A stretch of DNA of 64,000 nucleotides from Persicitalea sp963716085 (GTDB taxonomy: Bacteria; Bacteroidota; Bacteroidia; Cytophagales; Spirosomataceae). The notes beneath the pieces were generated by a model that saw only the letters and a list, made by a program, of their open reading frames with translations, did not search any database and was not told where the DNA came from. The stretch spans positions 1,364,001 through 1,428,000 of the forward strand of contig OY970288.1 of assembly GCA_963716085.1 (NCBI GenBank), in the 5' to 3' direction. This document shows, piece by piece, positions 63,830-64,000 of the stretch; positions within the stretch are counted from its first letter, which is position 1; each line of letters begins with the position of its first letter. Both the position numbers and the translations under genes were made by a program.

Positions 63830-64000
63830 ATTTAAAAAGACGAGCTAGAAGTCCTATTTTACACTAAAACTTATATCGGTCGACCTTCATTCTCTCAACC
63901 GGAATAGCGCTGCTGCTTTTTTTGATAAAGACCATTCCATCGAAAGCTCGATTATTGATGGGTGAATTAATATGTAAATAAACTCAATTTCACGCCGGAG
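63830..64000. other. Right edge without recognisable gene
   Basis: About 170 bases follow the last repeat. Short open frames are present, none with family character. The sequence ends in TTTCACGCCGGAG, similar to one arm of the hairpin at 26941-26960. Confidence 0.6.

Overview
The window looks like a chromosome segment of a free-living Bacteroidota of the Cytophagales type (Dyadobacter/Spirosoma-like), moderately GC-rich. The grounds are three SusC/SusD pairs, FecR-type anti-sigma factors with the Bacteroidota C-terminal domain, ECF sigma factors, lipoprotein signal peptides, many sulfatases, LytS/LytT regulation and TAnnTTTG-like -7 boxes. No rRNA, tRNA or CRISPR array was seen.

Layout. 0-5.6 kb: a divergent response regulator (cut by the window edge) and RsbRD-type histidine kinase, a VKOR-like membrane protein, a RAYT transposase with its REP palindrome, an SDR oxidoreductase and an S41 protease. 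5.9-14.2 kb: an amidoligase-type operon (transglutaminase-DUF2126, fused ATP-grasp/alpha-E, second transglutaminase) split by an intergenic IS4-family element with a target duplication. 14.3-26.9 kb: an AraC regulator, two ECF sigma genes, FecR, SusC with an STN domain, SusD and a large FG-GAP/ASPIC lipoprotein. 27.5-45.5 kb: a polysaccharide utilisation locus with SusC/SusD, four sulfatases, a sialidase-fold protein interrupted by a stop codon, a DUF3604 protein and a GH106-like rhamnosidase candidate. A decayed toxin-antitoxin pair lies near its end. 45.5-50 kb: a TonB receptor and a LytS/LytT pair. 50-61.6 kb, minus strand: sialate O-acetylesterase, a second sialidase-fold protein, a gene remnant, SusD, a frameshifted SusC, FecR and an ECF sigma factor. 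61.6-64 kb: a DUF1080 protein convergent with a tagatose-3-epimerase-like isomerase.

How it fits together. The sigma/FecR/SusC-STN sets look like trans-envelope switches that sense a glycan at the outer membrane and induce SusC/SusD uptake. Sulfatases, GH106-like enzyme, esterase and sialidase-fold proteins would trim a sulfated, acetylated, probably rhamnose-containing glycan (substrate inferred). The minus-strand locus appears partly decayed: SusC is out of frame, a small gene survives only as a fragment, and the related sialidase-fold gene in the plus-strand locus has an internal stop.

The least explained signals are DNA-level. (1) A modular hairpin element of about 125 bp occurs three times, each time just upstream of a gene. 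(2) Other palindromic families fill most larger intergenic gaps. (3) The octamer GGTACTTT/AAAGTACC is strongly enriched between 23.5 and 49.7 kb in several reading phases, but nearly absent elsewhere. (4) Two intergenic-type repeats sit in frame inside the transglutaminase-DUF2126 gene.
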